DNA of 63,712 bases, from the NCBI GenBank assembly GCA_006844765.1, contig SPJV01000213.1, forward strand, positions 1-63,712, written 5' to 3'. The notes beneath the pieces are model-generated. The model had not been told where the DNA came from. It worked only from the letters and a program-made list of their open reading frames with translations, and searched no databases. The DNA is from Alphaproteobacteria bacterium (GTDB lineage Bacteria > Pseudomonadota > Alphaproteobacteria > UBA8366 > Aestuariispiraceae). The position numbers and the translations under genes are program-made. This document shows positions 52,824-62,334 of the stretch, piece by piece (within the stretch, counting starts at the first letter, position 1; each line of letters begins with the position of its first letter).

Positions 52824-54107
52824 TCAACCCTCTCGCGGGGTTGTTTCCCGGCTTTTTCCGGCGAGGACCCGATTGCGGGTCCCGGATGCCTGCGCTTTGA
52901 TATCCGCCGGACCCCGGGCAGCGGCCAGTTCGGGCAGTCTGAGTCTCGCCGTTGTCGGGGCCATGCCGCCGGCCGCCAGGATACCCATATGGCGGCTCCA
53001 GGCCGCATGTTTCTTTTTCACTTGGTGCGGTTGGAAATCATCCATCTGCCGGGGGCCGACATCTTCTGTGAGTGTCAGGTAACCGGTGCGGGCGGCCCCT
53101 TCGACCAGCGTGCGTCCCGCATCGCTGCGCATCAGGAGAGCATTGTCGCCGGGGTCGTGGCTGTGATTGGTTGCTTCCTCGTCTGTAGGCGCACCGCCGG
53201 GCCATATGTCCGAGGCGGCGACATCGCAAGCCTCCCCAATCCCATCAGGACAGATCTTGCAGCGGAACGGCAGGGACCAGGCGCTGTCATCCTCCCCCCA
53301 CATGTCGAGATAGGTAAACTCGACGACTGAGCCGTCGGTATGTTCAACCCGCGTCGGGCCGGGACAGCCATATCCCCTGTATCGCACGGACTTCAGCTGT
53401 GTCGGATCGGCGCCATTTGCCACAAGCCGTTTTTCGAAGGCCGGTGTTTCCATGAACCCGCCACAGACCATCGCCAGCATATAGGGAACCTGCGCATCGA
53501 TCCGGGGGTCCAAAGTCGCAGCATTCCGAAGCCCGGTGATATCGCACGGTGTTCCAATGACCGCGAAGCGTTCCCCGGTTTGCAGGGCCTCTTCCAGGCC
53601 GATTAGGGTTGCTGTCGGACCGTATCGGGAGCCGGCAGCGGCCATAACATCGGCGCGGGTCCGGCTGATCGTGGCTTCCCCGAAGCTTGGGTGTTTTTCG
53701 GACGCCCGGGCGTGAAGAATGAAATCCACCTGCTTCTCTTGCAGTAAATAGAGCGCGAGGGCTGAGAGCACCCCTCCTGTCGCGCCCTGAAACCGGACTT
53801 TCTCCTCGCTGGCATGGCCAACAGCAATTCTATGGATTGGACCCCAGACCAGGTCGGTTTTGGTCTCGGTGTCGAGCAGCCGGTCGGGCAGGCCTTCCAT
53901 CCGCGTGCCCGGGCAGGTCAGATAGATCTGATCCACTGCCGCGTGATCCAATCCAGCCTGCGGGATGGGGCGCAGGGCGCCCTCGGGCGTGCGTGCGATC
54001 TGAATGGCATCCTTACCCGCAATAGCCTCACAGAGGCCGCATCCGATACAAAGCCCTTCTTCTGATATTCTGTTCAGGCGTTGGGCTGGTGTCATCGCTG
54101 CGCTCAC
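52824..54107 (-). CDS. FrhB-family iron-sulfur flavoprotein (F420 hydrogenase/dehydrogenase beta-subunit type)
   Basis: A 427-residue protein. GLCIGCGLCEAI (near residue 18) is a 4Fe-4S-type cysteine cluster. RFQGATGGVLSALALYLL matches the FrhB N-domain, GTPCDITGLRNAA the FrhB C-domain, and RCKICPDGIGEACDVAASD the second cysteine set. Relatives include BciB divinyl chlorophyllide reductase, 7-hydroxymethyl-chlorophyll reductase and F420-reducing enzymes. No chlorophyll or F420 gene is in view. It diverges from the Asp/Glu-racemase-like gene across 67 bp. Substrate unknown. Confidence 0.85.
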   Translation of the reverse strand: MSAAMTPAQRLNRISEEGLCIGCGLCEAIAGKDAIQIARTPEGALRPIPQAGLDHAAVDQIYLTCPGTRMEGLPDRLLDTETKTDLVWGPIHRIAVGHASEEKVRFQGATGGVLSALALYLLQEKQVDFILHARASEKHPSFGEATISRTRADVMAAAGSRYGPTATLIGLEEALQTGERFAVIGTPCDITGLRNAATLDPRIDAQVPYMLAMVCGGFMETPAFEKRLVANGADPTQLKSVRYRGYGCPGPTRVEHTDGSVVEFTYLDMWGEDDSAWSLPFRCKICPDGIGEACDVAASDIWPGGAPTDEEATNHSHDPGDNALLMRSDAGRTLVEGAARTGYLTLTEDVGPRQMDDFQPHQVKKKHAAWSRHMGILAAGGMAPTTARLRLPELAAARGPADIKAQASGTRNRVLAGKSRETTPREG

Positions 54108-54174
54108 TTTCCATGGCCGGGTGTTCGGGCAGACGCTATACTGCGTTTAAACTAAGGTCTAGGAGGAACAGGCC

Positions 54175-54975
54175 ATGCCCGATACCGTCCCTAATTTTGG
54201 CCCCAATACCAACAATGACGGCTATGTCAAAAGCTTGGCCGCCACGCCGCAGTTTGACGCCGGTGTGCACCATCGTGCGAAGATCGGGTATGTACTGCTG
54301 GCCACCGAACAGACCATCCAGGATGAAATCCATCGCTTGTGCCCCGATGGTGTCGGCGTTCATGTCTCTCGCGTCGCTATTCCGGACAGTATCACGGTGG
54401 AAACGCTGGCGGCCCAGGCAGAGCTTTTGGCTGATGCGGCCTCATTGATGCTGCCCGATGGAAGCCTGGATGTTGTATGTTATGGCTGCACCTCTGGCAG
54501 TCTGGTGATTGGGGAGGAACGCGTTAATGCCGAGTTGAAACGTGGGCAGCCGGGCGCTATCCCGACCAGCCTGATTGCCGGCGTTCTGGCTGGGCTTCGC
54601 GCACTCGGCACCAAGCGAATTGCCGTCGGCACCCCCTATCTGGATGAAATCAATGCGCAGGAGCGGGACTATATGACAGCTGCCGGTTTTGAGGTTTTGG
54701 ACATTACCGGTCTGCAGCTTGAAAAAGACTCCGACATGGTCCGGGTTACGCCTTCGTTTCTGGCAGAATTCATCAAGGCGCTCGACCGTCCGGATGCTGA
54801 TGCGGTCTTTCTTTCTTGTGGGGCTCTGCGCTCGGTTGAGATTGTTCAAGCGGTGGAGCAAGAAATCGGCAAACCGGTCATCGTGTCCAACCAGGCAATG
54901 ATCTGGAACTGCCTCCGCCTCGCCGGTATCGAAGACCGTCTGGAAGGCTATGGGCGCCTGTTCCGGGAGTGTTAG
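54175..54975 (+). CDS. Asp/Glu racemase-fold protein (maleate isomerase/arylmalonate decarboxylase-like)
   Basis: A 266-residue two-domain enzyme. The first nucleophile cysteine lies in VCYGCTSGSL, the second in FLSCGALRSVEIV. The family comprises maleate cis-trans isomerase, arylmalonate decarboxylase and ectoine-utilisation protein EutA. AGGAGGAA lies just before the ATG. It diverges from the FrhB-type gene, so the two may share regulation. Substrate unknown. Confidence 0.85.
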   Translation: MPDTVPNFGPNTNNDGYVKSLAATPQFDAGVHHRAKIGYVLLATEQTIQDEIHRLCPDGVGVHVSRVAIPDSITVETLAAQAELLADAASLMLPDGSLDVVCYGCTSGSLVIGEERVNAELKRGQPGAIPTSLIAGVLAGLRALGTKRIAVGTPYLDEINAQERDYMTAAGFEVLDITGLQLEKDSDMVRVTPSFLAEFIKALDRPDADAVFLSCGALRSVEIVQAVEQEIGKPVIVSNQAMIWNCLRLAGIEDRLEGYGRLFREC

Positions 54976-55090
54976 AAGACTGTCATTGAATATTCGCAAA
55001 TTCCTACTGGCATGGCGAAAGAATCTGATACTGTACCAATCGTGATCCGCGCCGCTTGTGGCCGGACCGCCACTAGGCGAGAGGGTCATC

Positions 55091-55642
55091 ATGATCCGAT
55101 TGTTTGTAGCCCTGCCCCTTCCTGATGCCGCGCGTGTTCGGCTGGGGCTGATGTCCGCCGGTCTTCCCGGCGCCAAATGGGTTTCGCCTGAAAACTATCA
55201 TCTGACATTGCGCTTTGTCGGGGAAGTTGATGGGCATAGCGCCGATGATTTCCACGATATGCTGATGCGGATTGATGCGCCGGGTTTTGATGTCACGCTC
55301 GATACAATCGACTGGTTCGGCAACAAGCGCCGCCCGCATGTGCTTGTTGCGAAGGCCCGCAAGGATGAGGCGTTGATGCATCTTCAGCGCAAGGTGGAAT
55401 CGGCGGCGGTTCGGTGCGGCTTTGAGCCGGAACAGCGGAAATTCGCCCCGCATGTCACCTTGGCACGGATGAAAGCCGGCACTTGTGAGAGCGTTCAGCG
55501 CTTTTGTATGGAAAACCATATGCGCCAGCCCATCCGTTTTGAGGCGGAGCGCGCCGTTCTGTATTCCAGCTTCTTGAGCCACAATGGCTCGATCTATCGC
55601 GAAGAGGCGGATTATCCGTTGCGCCTTCCGGTCCTCGCGTAA
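55091..55642 (+). CDS. thpR: RNA 2',3'-cyclic phosphodiesterase
   Basis: A 183-residue 2H phosphoesterase (LigT/ThpR). The two catalytic H-x-T motifs are HLTLRFVG and HVTLARM. MIRLFVALPLPD is the usual start, at ATG 55091 with GAGGGT upstream; an earlier in-frame start at 55058 is unlikely. It hydrolyses 2',3'-cyclic phosphates and can ligate tRNA halves in vitro. It precedes polA by 101 bp. Confidence 0.93.
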   Translation: MIRLFVALPLPDAARVRLGLMSAGLPGAKWVSPENYHLTLRFVGEVDGHSADDFHDMLMRIDAPGFDVTLDTIDWFGNKRRPHVLVAKARKDEALMHLQRKVESAAVRCGFEPEQRKFAPHVTLARMKAGTCESVQRFCMENHMRQPIRFEAERAVLYSSFLSHNGSIYREEADYPLRLPVLA

Positions 55643-55743
55643 ACACTAGTAAATGAACAAGCGTTGATCGCGGAGAGTGGCTCCGCAACATCGGTGTGGC
55701 TGTTGCCATATCCGTTAACCCCAATTCATTCAGGACAGACTTC

Positions 55744-58503
55744 ATGAAGCATATCTATTTGGTCGATGGTTCCGGCTATATTTTCCGGGCGTTCTTCGGC
55801 TTGCCGCCGATGAACCGGCCAGATGGCACACCGACCAACGCTGTCTTTGGTGTCTCGACCATGATGCTGAACCTGATTGAGAACACTGATGCGGACTATA
55901 TTGCTGTAATTTTCGACGCCAAACGGCAGAATTTCCGCAATGAGATTTATCCGGACTATAAGGGTCACCGGCCGGATGCCCCGGAAGAACTGGTGCCGCA
56001 ATTCCCTCTGATCCGGGAGGCGGTGGAGGCCTTCAATCTGCCGGCATTGCAGATGGAAGGCTATGAAGCGGATGATCTGATCGCGACCTATGCCCGCCTG
56101 GCGAAGGAACGCGGGGCGGCTGTCACGGTCGTCTCCTCGGACAAGGATCTGATGCAGCTCGTCGGCGATGGCGTCGAAATGCTGGACCCCATGAAGAATA
56201 AGTCCATCCGCCATGATGAGGTGGTGGAGAAGTTCGGGGTCGGTCCGGACAAGGTCGTCGACGTTCAGTCGCTCGCCGGGGATTCGACCGATAATGTGCC
56301 GGGGGTTCCCGGTATCGGGATCAAGACTGCGGCACAATTGATCAATGAATACGGGGACTTGGACACGCTTCTTGAACGTGCTGGTGAGATTAAACAACCA
56401 AAGCGCCGGGAGAATCTGATCGAATTCGCGGAAATGGCACGGATCAGCCGCAAACTCGTCCGTCTTAAGGATGATGTGCCGGTTGAATGGCCGCTTGAGG
56501 ATTTTGCCCGCGAGCCCTTTGATCATGACAAGCTGCTCGCCTTCTTGCGGGAGAACCAGTTCAAACGCCTGATTTCCCGTTTCGAGGCCGAGGCGGCAGC
56601 AGCGTCTGGCGGGTCGGCGACTCCTGCTGCCTTGGAAGAAACGCCCGTTTCAACGGCGGATTACGCGCTTGTCCAAACGGTCGATGCCCTCAAGACATGG
56701 GTTGCCGAGGCTACGCGGCTTGGTGTCGTCGCGGTTGATACCGAGACCACGAGCCTTGATCAGGCGCGGGCCGGGTTGGTGGGTGTTTCTCTGGCAACCG
56801 CGCCGGGCAAGGCCTGCTACATCCCGCTGGCCCATGTCGGGGAAGGCCCAGGCGATTTGCTGGGCGGTGGCAGCGACACGCCGGACCAAATGCCGATGGA
56901 TCAAGCCTTGGCAATTTTGAAACCGATGTTGGAGGATCCGGGCGTTCTGAAGATCGGACAGAACCTCAAATACGACATGGCGGTGCTCACCCGCTACGGT
57001 GTTTCGGTTGCGCCCATTGATGACACGATGTTGATCTCCTTCGTCATGGACGCGGGCGCCCATGGTCATGGCATGGATGAGCTCTCGGACCTGCATCTGG
57101 GGCACAAACCGATTCCGTTCTCTGAAGTCGCGGGGAAAGGAAAATCCCAGATTACCTTCGATAAAGTCCCGCTGGATAAGGCGCTGGTCTATGCGGCGGA
57201 AGATGCAGATGTCACGCTTCGGCTCTGGCTGAAGCTGAAGCCGGCCTTGCTGGAAGCCCGTATGGTTGGGTTCTATGAGACCGTGGAGCGGCCGCTTGCT
57301 CCGATCCTGGCGGAAATGGAGCTCGCCGGTATTAAGGCAGACCCTGCTGTCTTGCGCGGGCTTTCATCTGACTTCGCCAAGCGCATCGCTGATTTGGAGC
57401 TCACGATCCACCAAGATGCCGGACGGGAATTCAATGTCGGCTCTCCCAAACAATTGGGGGAAATTCTGTTTGATGAACTGGGTCTGCAAGGGGGCAAGAA
57501 AACCAAGACTGGGGCCTATCAGACCAATTCAGATGTGCTGGAGCCTCTACGGGCGACCCATCCGATTGTCGATAAGGTGTTGAATTGGCGCATGCTTGCC
57601 AAGCTGAAGAGCACCTATACCGATGCGTTGCAGGAACAGATCAATCCGGATACGGGCCGCATTCATACCTCTTACATGATGACCGGTGCGCAGACGGGCC
57701 GCCTCGCCTCGACAGACCCGAACCTTCAGAACATCCCGGTTAGGACTGAAGAAGGGCGTACGATCCGCACCGCCTTTGTCGCGCCGAAGGGCAGCAAGCT
57801 GATCTCGCTCGATTATTCTCAGATTGAGCTGCGCTTGGTCGCCCATGCCGCGAAGATCGAACCTTTGATACAGGCCTTCAAGGATGGACAGGATATTCAC
57901 GCGGCGACCGCATCCGAGGTTTTTGGGGTGCCTTTGGCTGAAATGACATCAGAAGTTCGCCGGAAAGCGAAGGCAATCAACTTCGGGATCATCTATGGGA
58001 TTTCTGCCTTCGGGCTGGCAAACCAGATCGGGGTGGGCCGGGGTGAGGCGCAGGACTTCATAAAGCGTTATTTCGAGAAGTTCCCGGGCATCCGCCATTA
58101 TATGGATGAGGCGGTCGCTGCCTGCCGCCAACAGGGCTATGTGGAGACCTTGTTCGGACGCCGCATTCATATCCCGACGATCACGGATCGAAACCCCATG
58201 CGGAAGAACTACGCGGAGCGCCAGGCGATCAATGCGCCAATCCAGGGCTCAGCAGCCGATATCATAAAAAGGGCTATGATCCGTGTCCCGGCGGCACTTG
58301 AAAATGCAGGACTTTCCAGTGATGTCCGCATGCTTCTTCAAGTACATGATGAATTGATCTTTGAGGCACCGGAAGACCGGGTTGAGGCAACAATTAGTGC
58401 CATGCGGACCGCGATGGAGGGGGCTGCGGAACCAGCTCTCACGTTGTCCGTGCCCCTGGTCGTCGATGCCGGTACAGGCGACAATTGGGACGAAGCGCAT
58501 TAG
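55744..58503 (+). CDS. polA: DNA polymerase I
   Basis: A 919-residue repair and Okazaki-fragment polymerase. The 5'-3' exonuclease domain opens MKHIYLVDGSGYIFRAFFGLPP. The 3'-5' exonuclease looks active: VDTETTSLD, NLKYDMAVL and YAAEDADVTLRL supply the acidic residues. The polymerase domain has LDYSQIELRLVAH (motif A), the O-helix RRKAKAINFGIIYGISAFGL and VHDELIFEAP (motif C). ATG 55744 is chosen; a longer reading to 55696 adds 16 residues. Monocistronic or with thpR. Confidence 0.97.
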   Translation: MKHIYLVDGSGYIFRAFFGLPPMNRPDGTPTNAVFGVSTMMLNLIENTDADYIAVIFDAKRQNFRNEIYPDYKGHRPDAPEELVPQFPLIREAVEAFNLPALQMEGYEADDLIATYARLAKERGAAVTVVSSDKDLMQLVGDGVEMLDPMKNKSIRHDEVVEKFGVGPDKVVDVQSLAGDSTDNVPGVPGIGIKTAAQLINEYGDLDTLLERAGEIKQPKRRENLIEFAEMARISRKLVRLKDDVPVEWPLEDFAREPFDHDKLLAFLRENQFKRLISRFEAEAAAASGGSATPAALEETPVSTADYALVQTVDALKTWVAEATRLGVVAVDTETTSLDQARAGLVGVSLATAPGKACYIPLAHVGEGPGDLLGGGSDTPDQMPMDQALAILKPMLEDPGVLKIGQNLKYDMAVLTRYGVSVAPIDDTMLISFVMDAGAHGHGMDELSDLHLGHKPIPFSEVAGKGKSQITFDKVPLDKALVYAAEDADVTLRLWLKLKPALLEARMVGFYETVERPLAPILAEMELAGIKADPAVLRGLSSDFAKRIADLELTIHQDAGREFNVGSPKQLGEILFDELGLQGGKKTKTGAYQTNSDVLEPLRATHPIVDKVLNWRMLAKLKSTYTDALQEQINPDTGRIHTSYMMTGAQTGRLASTDPNLQNIPVRTEEGRTIRTAFVAPKGSKLISLDYSQIELRLVAHAAKIEPLIQAFKDGQDIHAATASEVFGVPLAEMTSEVRRKAKAINFGIIYGISAFGLANQIGVGRGEAQDFIKRYFEKFPGIRHYMDEAVAACRQQGYVETLFGRRIHIPTITDRNPMRKNYAERQAINAPIQGSAADIIKRAMIRVPAALENAGLSSDVRMLLQVHDELIFEAPEDRVEATISAMRTAMEGAAEPALTLSVPLVVDAGTGDNWDEAH

Positions 58504-58544
58504 GTCACCCGACGCGGACACATGCTGTGTGAACCATAAGCACT

Positions 58545-58590
58545 ATCCATATATTGGATGGCGCAGTGCAACACTGGGGCTTGCCAGTGT
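58545..58590. promoter_or_regulatory. Two inverted repeats upstream of the peptide ABC operon
   Basis: ATCCA-TATAT-TGGAT at 58545-58559 and ACACTGG-GGCTTG-CCAGTGT at 58571-58590 lie between polA and the binding-protein gene, 85-130 bp before its ATG. The first overlaps a TATATT that could be a -10. No T run follows the second, so it is more like an operator or leader hairpin than a polA terminator. Confidence 0.5.
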
Positions 58591-58674
58591 CACAGGAGGG
58601 TCATACGCTTCGTGCCCAGAGCAGGGTGGGTATGCCAGCTCAGTCTTGGTCAGTTAGAAACAGGGAGACAATAA

Positions 58675-60279
58675 ATGAAGTTTAGGAACAAGCTGCTTGC
58701 CGTTGCTGTAGCGGCTGGCACAGCGTTGAGCCTCGGGATGGGCGCGGCGCAGGCGAAGACGTTTAAATACGCCTTCCAGGGGGATCTTCAGACTCTCGAC
58801 CCGCATGGTCTTTTCGAAACCATGACCCTTGGGTTCCAACGGAACATCTATGAAGGTCTGGTAATCCGGAACGACAAAATGGAAATGGTCGGCGCGCTGG
58901 CCGAAAGTTGGGAAAATACGGATCCCACGACCTGGCGCTTCCATCTCCGCAAAGGCGTTAAGTTCCATGAAGGCGGCACTTTGGGTGCCGATGACGTGGA
59001 ATTCTCCGTCAAGCGCCTCAGCACCGAAGGCTCCGACATGAAGGTTGTCGCGGCGCTGATCTCGGATGTTAAGATCATCGACGATTATACGGTTGATCTG
59101 ATCACCCCCTCGCCGAACCCGATCCTGCCGCTGCAGCTCGAAATCTTCTACATCATGGATAAGCAGTGGGCGGAAGAGCACAATTCTGTCGAAGCCACGA
59201 ATGTTAAGGGCGGCGATGAAGGGAACTACGCCAACCTGCATGCCAATGGCACCGGGCCTTTCATGGTCAAGGAACGTCAGTCTGGTGTGAAGACCGTTCT
59301 GGTTCGTAACCCGGACTACTGGGGCTCCATGACGTCGAACCTGGATGAGGTGATCTTCACCCCGATCGATCAGGATGCGACCCGTGTTGCCGCTCTGATT
59401 TCCGGCGATGTGGATATGGCCTATCCGATCCCGGTTCAGGATTGGGGTCGTCTGGATGACGCGGAAGGCGTCAAGCCGCTTGCGGGTCCGGAAGCGCGGA
59501 CGATCTTCCTCGGTTTCGACCAGCTGCGTGATGAGTTGCTCGCCTCCAACGTCAAGGGCAAGAACCCCTTCAAGGACATCAGAGTCCGTCAAGCATTCGC
59601 TGCTGCGATCAACCTTGATGCGATCAAGAAAAAGGTCATGCGTGGTGCATCCGTGCCGACCGGTCTGATGGTTGCCCCGCAGATCAATGGCTTCAATGGG
59701 GATCTGAACGAGCCCTATGCCTATGATCCGGCAAAGGCGAAGGAACTGCTGGCGGAAGCCGGCTATCCGGATGGCTTTGAAGTCACGATGGATTGCCCGA
59801 ACAACCGTTATGTTAATGACGAGCGGATTTGTCAGGCAGTTGTTGGGATGCTGGCAAAGGTTGGTGTGAAGATTGATCTGCTGGCCCAGCCGAAGTCCAA
59901 ATATTTCGGTAAGGTCCTGGCGCAGAATGGCTATGACACCAGCTTCTTCCTGCTGGGTTGGACGCCGTCGACCTTCGATAGCCAGAACCCGATCTCGGCT
60001 CTGATGGCTTGCCGTGGCGGTGAAGACGATATCGGCGCCTTCAACTTGGGTGGCTATTGCAACCCGCGGATCAACGAACTGGCCGCAGCAGTTCAGTCTG
60101 AAACCGATCAGGCGAAGCGGCAGGCGATGATCAATGAAGCCTTCAAGATCCACAAAGACGAAGTCGGGCATCTGCCGCTGCACCAGCAGCCGCTGTCCTG
60201 GGGTGTGTCGGAAAAGGCCGACATTGTTCAACGCCCGGACAACGTCTTCGATCTGCGTTACGCTTCGATCAAAGACTAA
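58675..60279 (+). CDS. Peptide ABC transporter substrate-binding protein (DppA type)
   Basis: A 534-residue periplasmic binding protein, SBP_bac_5 family. The signal peptide is about 27 residues (MKFRNKLLAVAVAAG...AQA). TWRFHLRKGVKFHEGG is the family signature. A GGGAGA ribosome site precedes the ATG. A strong hairpin (60302-60325) separates it from the permease genes, which usually lets the binding protein be made in excess. Compared with the system at 31-37 kb it is shorter and of a different subfamily. Ligand unknown. Confidence 0.93.
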   Translation: MKFRNKLLAVAVAAGTALSLGMGAAQAKTFKYAFQGDLQTLDPHGLFETMTLGFQRNIYEGLVIRNDKMEMVGALAESWENTDPTTWRFHLRKGVKFHEGGTLGADDVEFSVKRLSTEGSDMKVVAALISDVKIIDDYTVDLITPSPNPILPLQLEIFYIMDKQWAEEHNSVEATNVKGGDEGNYANLHANGTGPFMVKERQSGVKTVLVRNPDYWGSMTSNLDEVIFTPIDQDATRVAALISGDVDMAYPIPVQDWGRLDDAEGVKPLAGPEARTIFLGFDQLRDELLASNVKGKNPFKDIRVRQAFAAAINLDAIKKKVMRGASVPTGLMVAPQINGFNGDLNEPYAYDPAKAKELLAEAGYPDGFEVTMDCPNNRYVNDERICQAVVGMLAKVGVKIDLLAQPKSKYFGKVLAQNGYDTSFFLLGWTPSTFDSQNPISALMACRGGEDDIGAFNLGGYCNPRINELAAAVQSETDQAKRQAMINEAFKIHKDEVGHLPLHQQPLSWGVSEKADIVQRPDNVFDLRYASIKD

Positions 60280-60301
60280 AGTGTAAGTATTAATCATCGG
60301 C

Positions 60302-60325
60302 CCCCCCAGCTAATCAGCTGGGGGG
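60302..60325 (+). terminator. Partial terminator/stabilising hairpin behind the binding-protein gene
   Basis: CCCCCCAGCT pairs perfectly with AGCTGGGGGG around AATC. T-rich but interrupted sequence follows. It lies 23 bp after the stop and 52 bp before the first permease; read-through is expected. Confidence 0.8.
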
Positions 60326-60376
60326 TGTTCGATTTCTTGTTTTTAGAACGACTTATTCAGGTGGGGCGCCTTCCGG

Positions 60377-61363
60377 ATGCTTGGATTTATCGTTAAGCGG
60401 ATGATTCAATCCGTTATTGTTATGCTGACGGTCGCGTTGATTGCCTTCGCGCTGTTCCGCTATGTCGGGGACCCGATCAACAACATGGTTGGTCAGGACA
60501 CGACCGTAGAAGAGCGGGATGAGCTGCGGGAACGTCTTGGTCTCAATGACCCGTTCCTTGTCCAATTCGGCCGTTTCGCGTGGGCTTCGGCGAAAGGGGA
60601 ATTTGGGTTCTCCTATCAACATCGCCGCCCGGTTCGTGATCTTATTGCGGAAAGGCTGCCTGCGACGCTGGAACTGAGTATGGTATCGGCGGTACTGGCG
60701 CTGGCGGTCGGCATACCGATGGGCGTTTATACGGCGTTGCGCCGTGACGGTTTTCTCAGTCGGGCCTTTATGTCGCTATCGCTGATCGGGGTGTCCTTGC
60801 CGACATTCCTGATCGGGATCCTGCTCATTCTCTTCTTTGGGGTGATCCTCAGATGGCTGCCAACCTTCGGCCGCGGTGATGTGGTGGATATTGGCTGGTG
60901 GACCACAGGGTTCCTGACCGTATCCGGGCTTAAAGCCATGATAATGCCGTCGATAACGTTGGCGCTGTTCCAGATGACGTTGATCATGCGCTTGGTGAGG
61001 GCCGAGATGTTGGAGGTCTTGCGCACGGACTTCGTTAAGTTTGCGCGGGCGCGGGGATTGCCGGATCGATCCGTGCATTTTCGCCATGCGCTGAAGAATA
61101 CGATGGTGCCCGTGATCACGATCACCGGCCTTCAGCTGGGTTCGATCATCGCGTTTGCGATTATCACGGAAAGCGTCTTCCAATGGCCCGGCATGGGTCT
61201 GATGTTCATCCAGGCAATCGGCGAAGTCGATATCCCGATCATGGCGGCCTATCTGGTACTGATCGCCCTCTTCTTCGTGATTATTAATCTGGTCGTCGAT
61301 TTGCTCTATCTGGTCGTCGATCCGCGGTTGAGGGTCGACCGCGCAACGGCGAATGGGCAGTAG
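60377..61363 (+). CDS. Peptide ABC transporter permease (DppB type)
   Basis: A 328-residue inner-membrane permease. MLGFIVKRMIQSVIVMLTVALIAFALFRYVGDP is TM1, GEFGFSYQHRRPV precedes the core, and the EAA loop FARARGLPDRSVHFRHAL contacts the ATPase. It overlaps or abuts the next permease. Same transcription unit as the binding protein, behind the hairpin. Confidence 0.93.
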   Translation: MLGFIVKRMIQSVIVMLTVALIAFALFRYVGDPINNMVGQDTTVEERDELRERLGLNDPFLVQFGRFAWASAKGEFGFSYQHRRPVRDLIAERLPATLELSMVSAVLALAVGIPMGVYTALRRDGFLSRAFMSLSLIGVSLPTFLIGILLILFFGVILRWLPTFGRGDVVDIGWWTTGFLTVSGLKAMIMPSITLALFQMTLIMRLVRAEMLEVLRTDFVKFARARGLPDRSVHFRHALKNTMVPVITITGLQLGSIIAFAIITESVFQWPGMGLMFIQAIGEVDIPIMAAYLVLIALFFVIINLVVDLLYLVVDPRLRVDRATANGQ

Positions 61364-61367
61364 TGAC

Positions 61368-62312
61368 ATGGCCGATACGACGATAAGCAAAGGCTTCACG
61401 GACCGGATGCGCCGGTTCTTTGACAGCGATATCTGGTACAGCTTCAGACGCTCCCCGGTTGCGATTGTTTCAACCGGGATCACATTGGTGTTCTTCCTCG
61501 CCGCAGCATTCGCCCCGATTGTGGCACCGCATAATCCCTTTGATCTCGCAGCGATCGATATTATGGATTCGAACCTGCCGCCTGCCTGGGATGAGTTTGA
61601 GGGCGATACACGCTTTCTTATTGGTACTGATGATCAGGGGCGCGACGTCTTATCCACGATTATCTATGGCTCGCGGATTTCTCTGGTGGTCGGTTTTGCC
61701 TCGGTCGCTTTCTCGCTGGTTCTGGGCGTGGCGCTGGGCTTGATCAGCGGCTATGTCGGGGGACGCCTGGATGCCTTTATCATGCGTGTCGCCGATGTGC
61801 AGTTGAGCTTCCCGGCCATCCTGATCGCGCTGCTGATTGATGGGGTCGCCAGATCCGTGATGCCGCGGGAACTGCATGCGGATCTTGCCTTCTATGTCTT
61901 GATTTTTGCCATTGGTATCTCCGGCTGGGTGCAGTATGCGCGGACCGTCCGGGGGTCGGCTATGGTTGAGAAGAGCAAGGAATATGTGCAGGCGGCGCGG
62001 GTGATCGGGATCCGGCGCGGGACCATCCTGGTGCGCCATATCCTTCCCAACGTGACTGGTCCGGTCCTGGTCATCGCCACCATCCATTTGGCGATTGCCA
62101 TCATCACAGAGGCGACATTGAGCTTCCTTGGTGTTGGGGTGCCGCCGACAACCCCGTCACTCGGGACATTGATCCGGATCGGGAATGATTTCCTGTTCTC
62201 CGGTGAATGGTGGATCACGATTTTCCCCGGCATCGCGCTGGTGGTGCTGGTCCTGGCGGTCAATCTGATGGGCGACTGGTTGCGTGACGCCCTCAACCCC
62301 AAACTCCGATAG
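61368..62312 (+). CDS. Peptide ABC transporter permease (DppC type)
   Basis: A 314-residue inner-membrane permease. RSPVAIVSTGITLVFFLAAAFAPIVAPHNPF is TM1, followed by GTDDQGRDVLS and the EAA loop AARVIGIRRGTILVRHILPN. The ATG at 61368 is chosen, 4 bp after the upstream stop; an ATG at 61353 would overlap. It has only a short periplasmic loop, unlike the 406-residue permease at 30859. Confidence 0.93.
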   Translation: MADTTISKGFTDRMRRFFDSDIWYSFRRSPVAIVSTGITLVFFLAAAFAPIVAPHNPFDLAAIDIMDSNLPPAWDEFEGDTRFLIGTDDQGRDVLSTIIYGSRISLVVGFASVAFSLVLGVALGLISGYVGGRLDAFIMRVADVQLSFPAILIALLIDGVARSVMPRELHADLAFYVLIFAIGISGWVQYARTVRGSAMVEKSKEYVQAARVIGIRRGTILVRHILPNVTGPVLVIATIHLAIAIITEATLSFLGVGVPPTTPSLGTLIRIGNDFLFSGEWWITIFPGIALVVLVLAVNLMGDWLRDALNPKLR

Positions 62313-62334
62313 AGCGGACGAGGAAGGTATTCTC

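Noticed and set aside
58654..60297. 547-residue reading frame opposite the DppA-type gene
   Set aside because: It is the exact antisense of a clear binding-protein gene with signal peptide and family motifs; the antisense protein shows no domain, signal or ribosome site. Codon bias of the real gene keeps the frame open.
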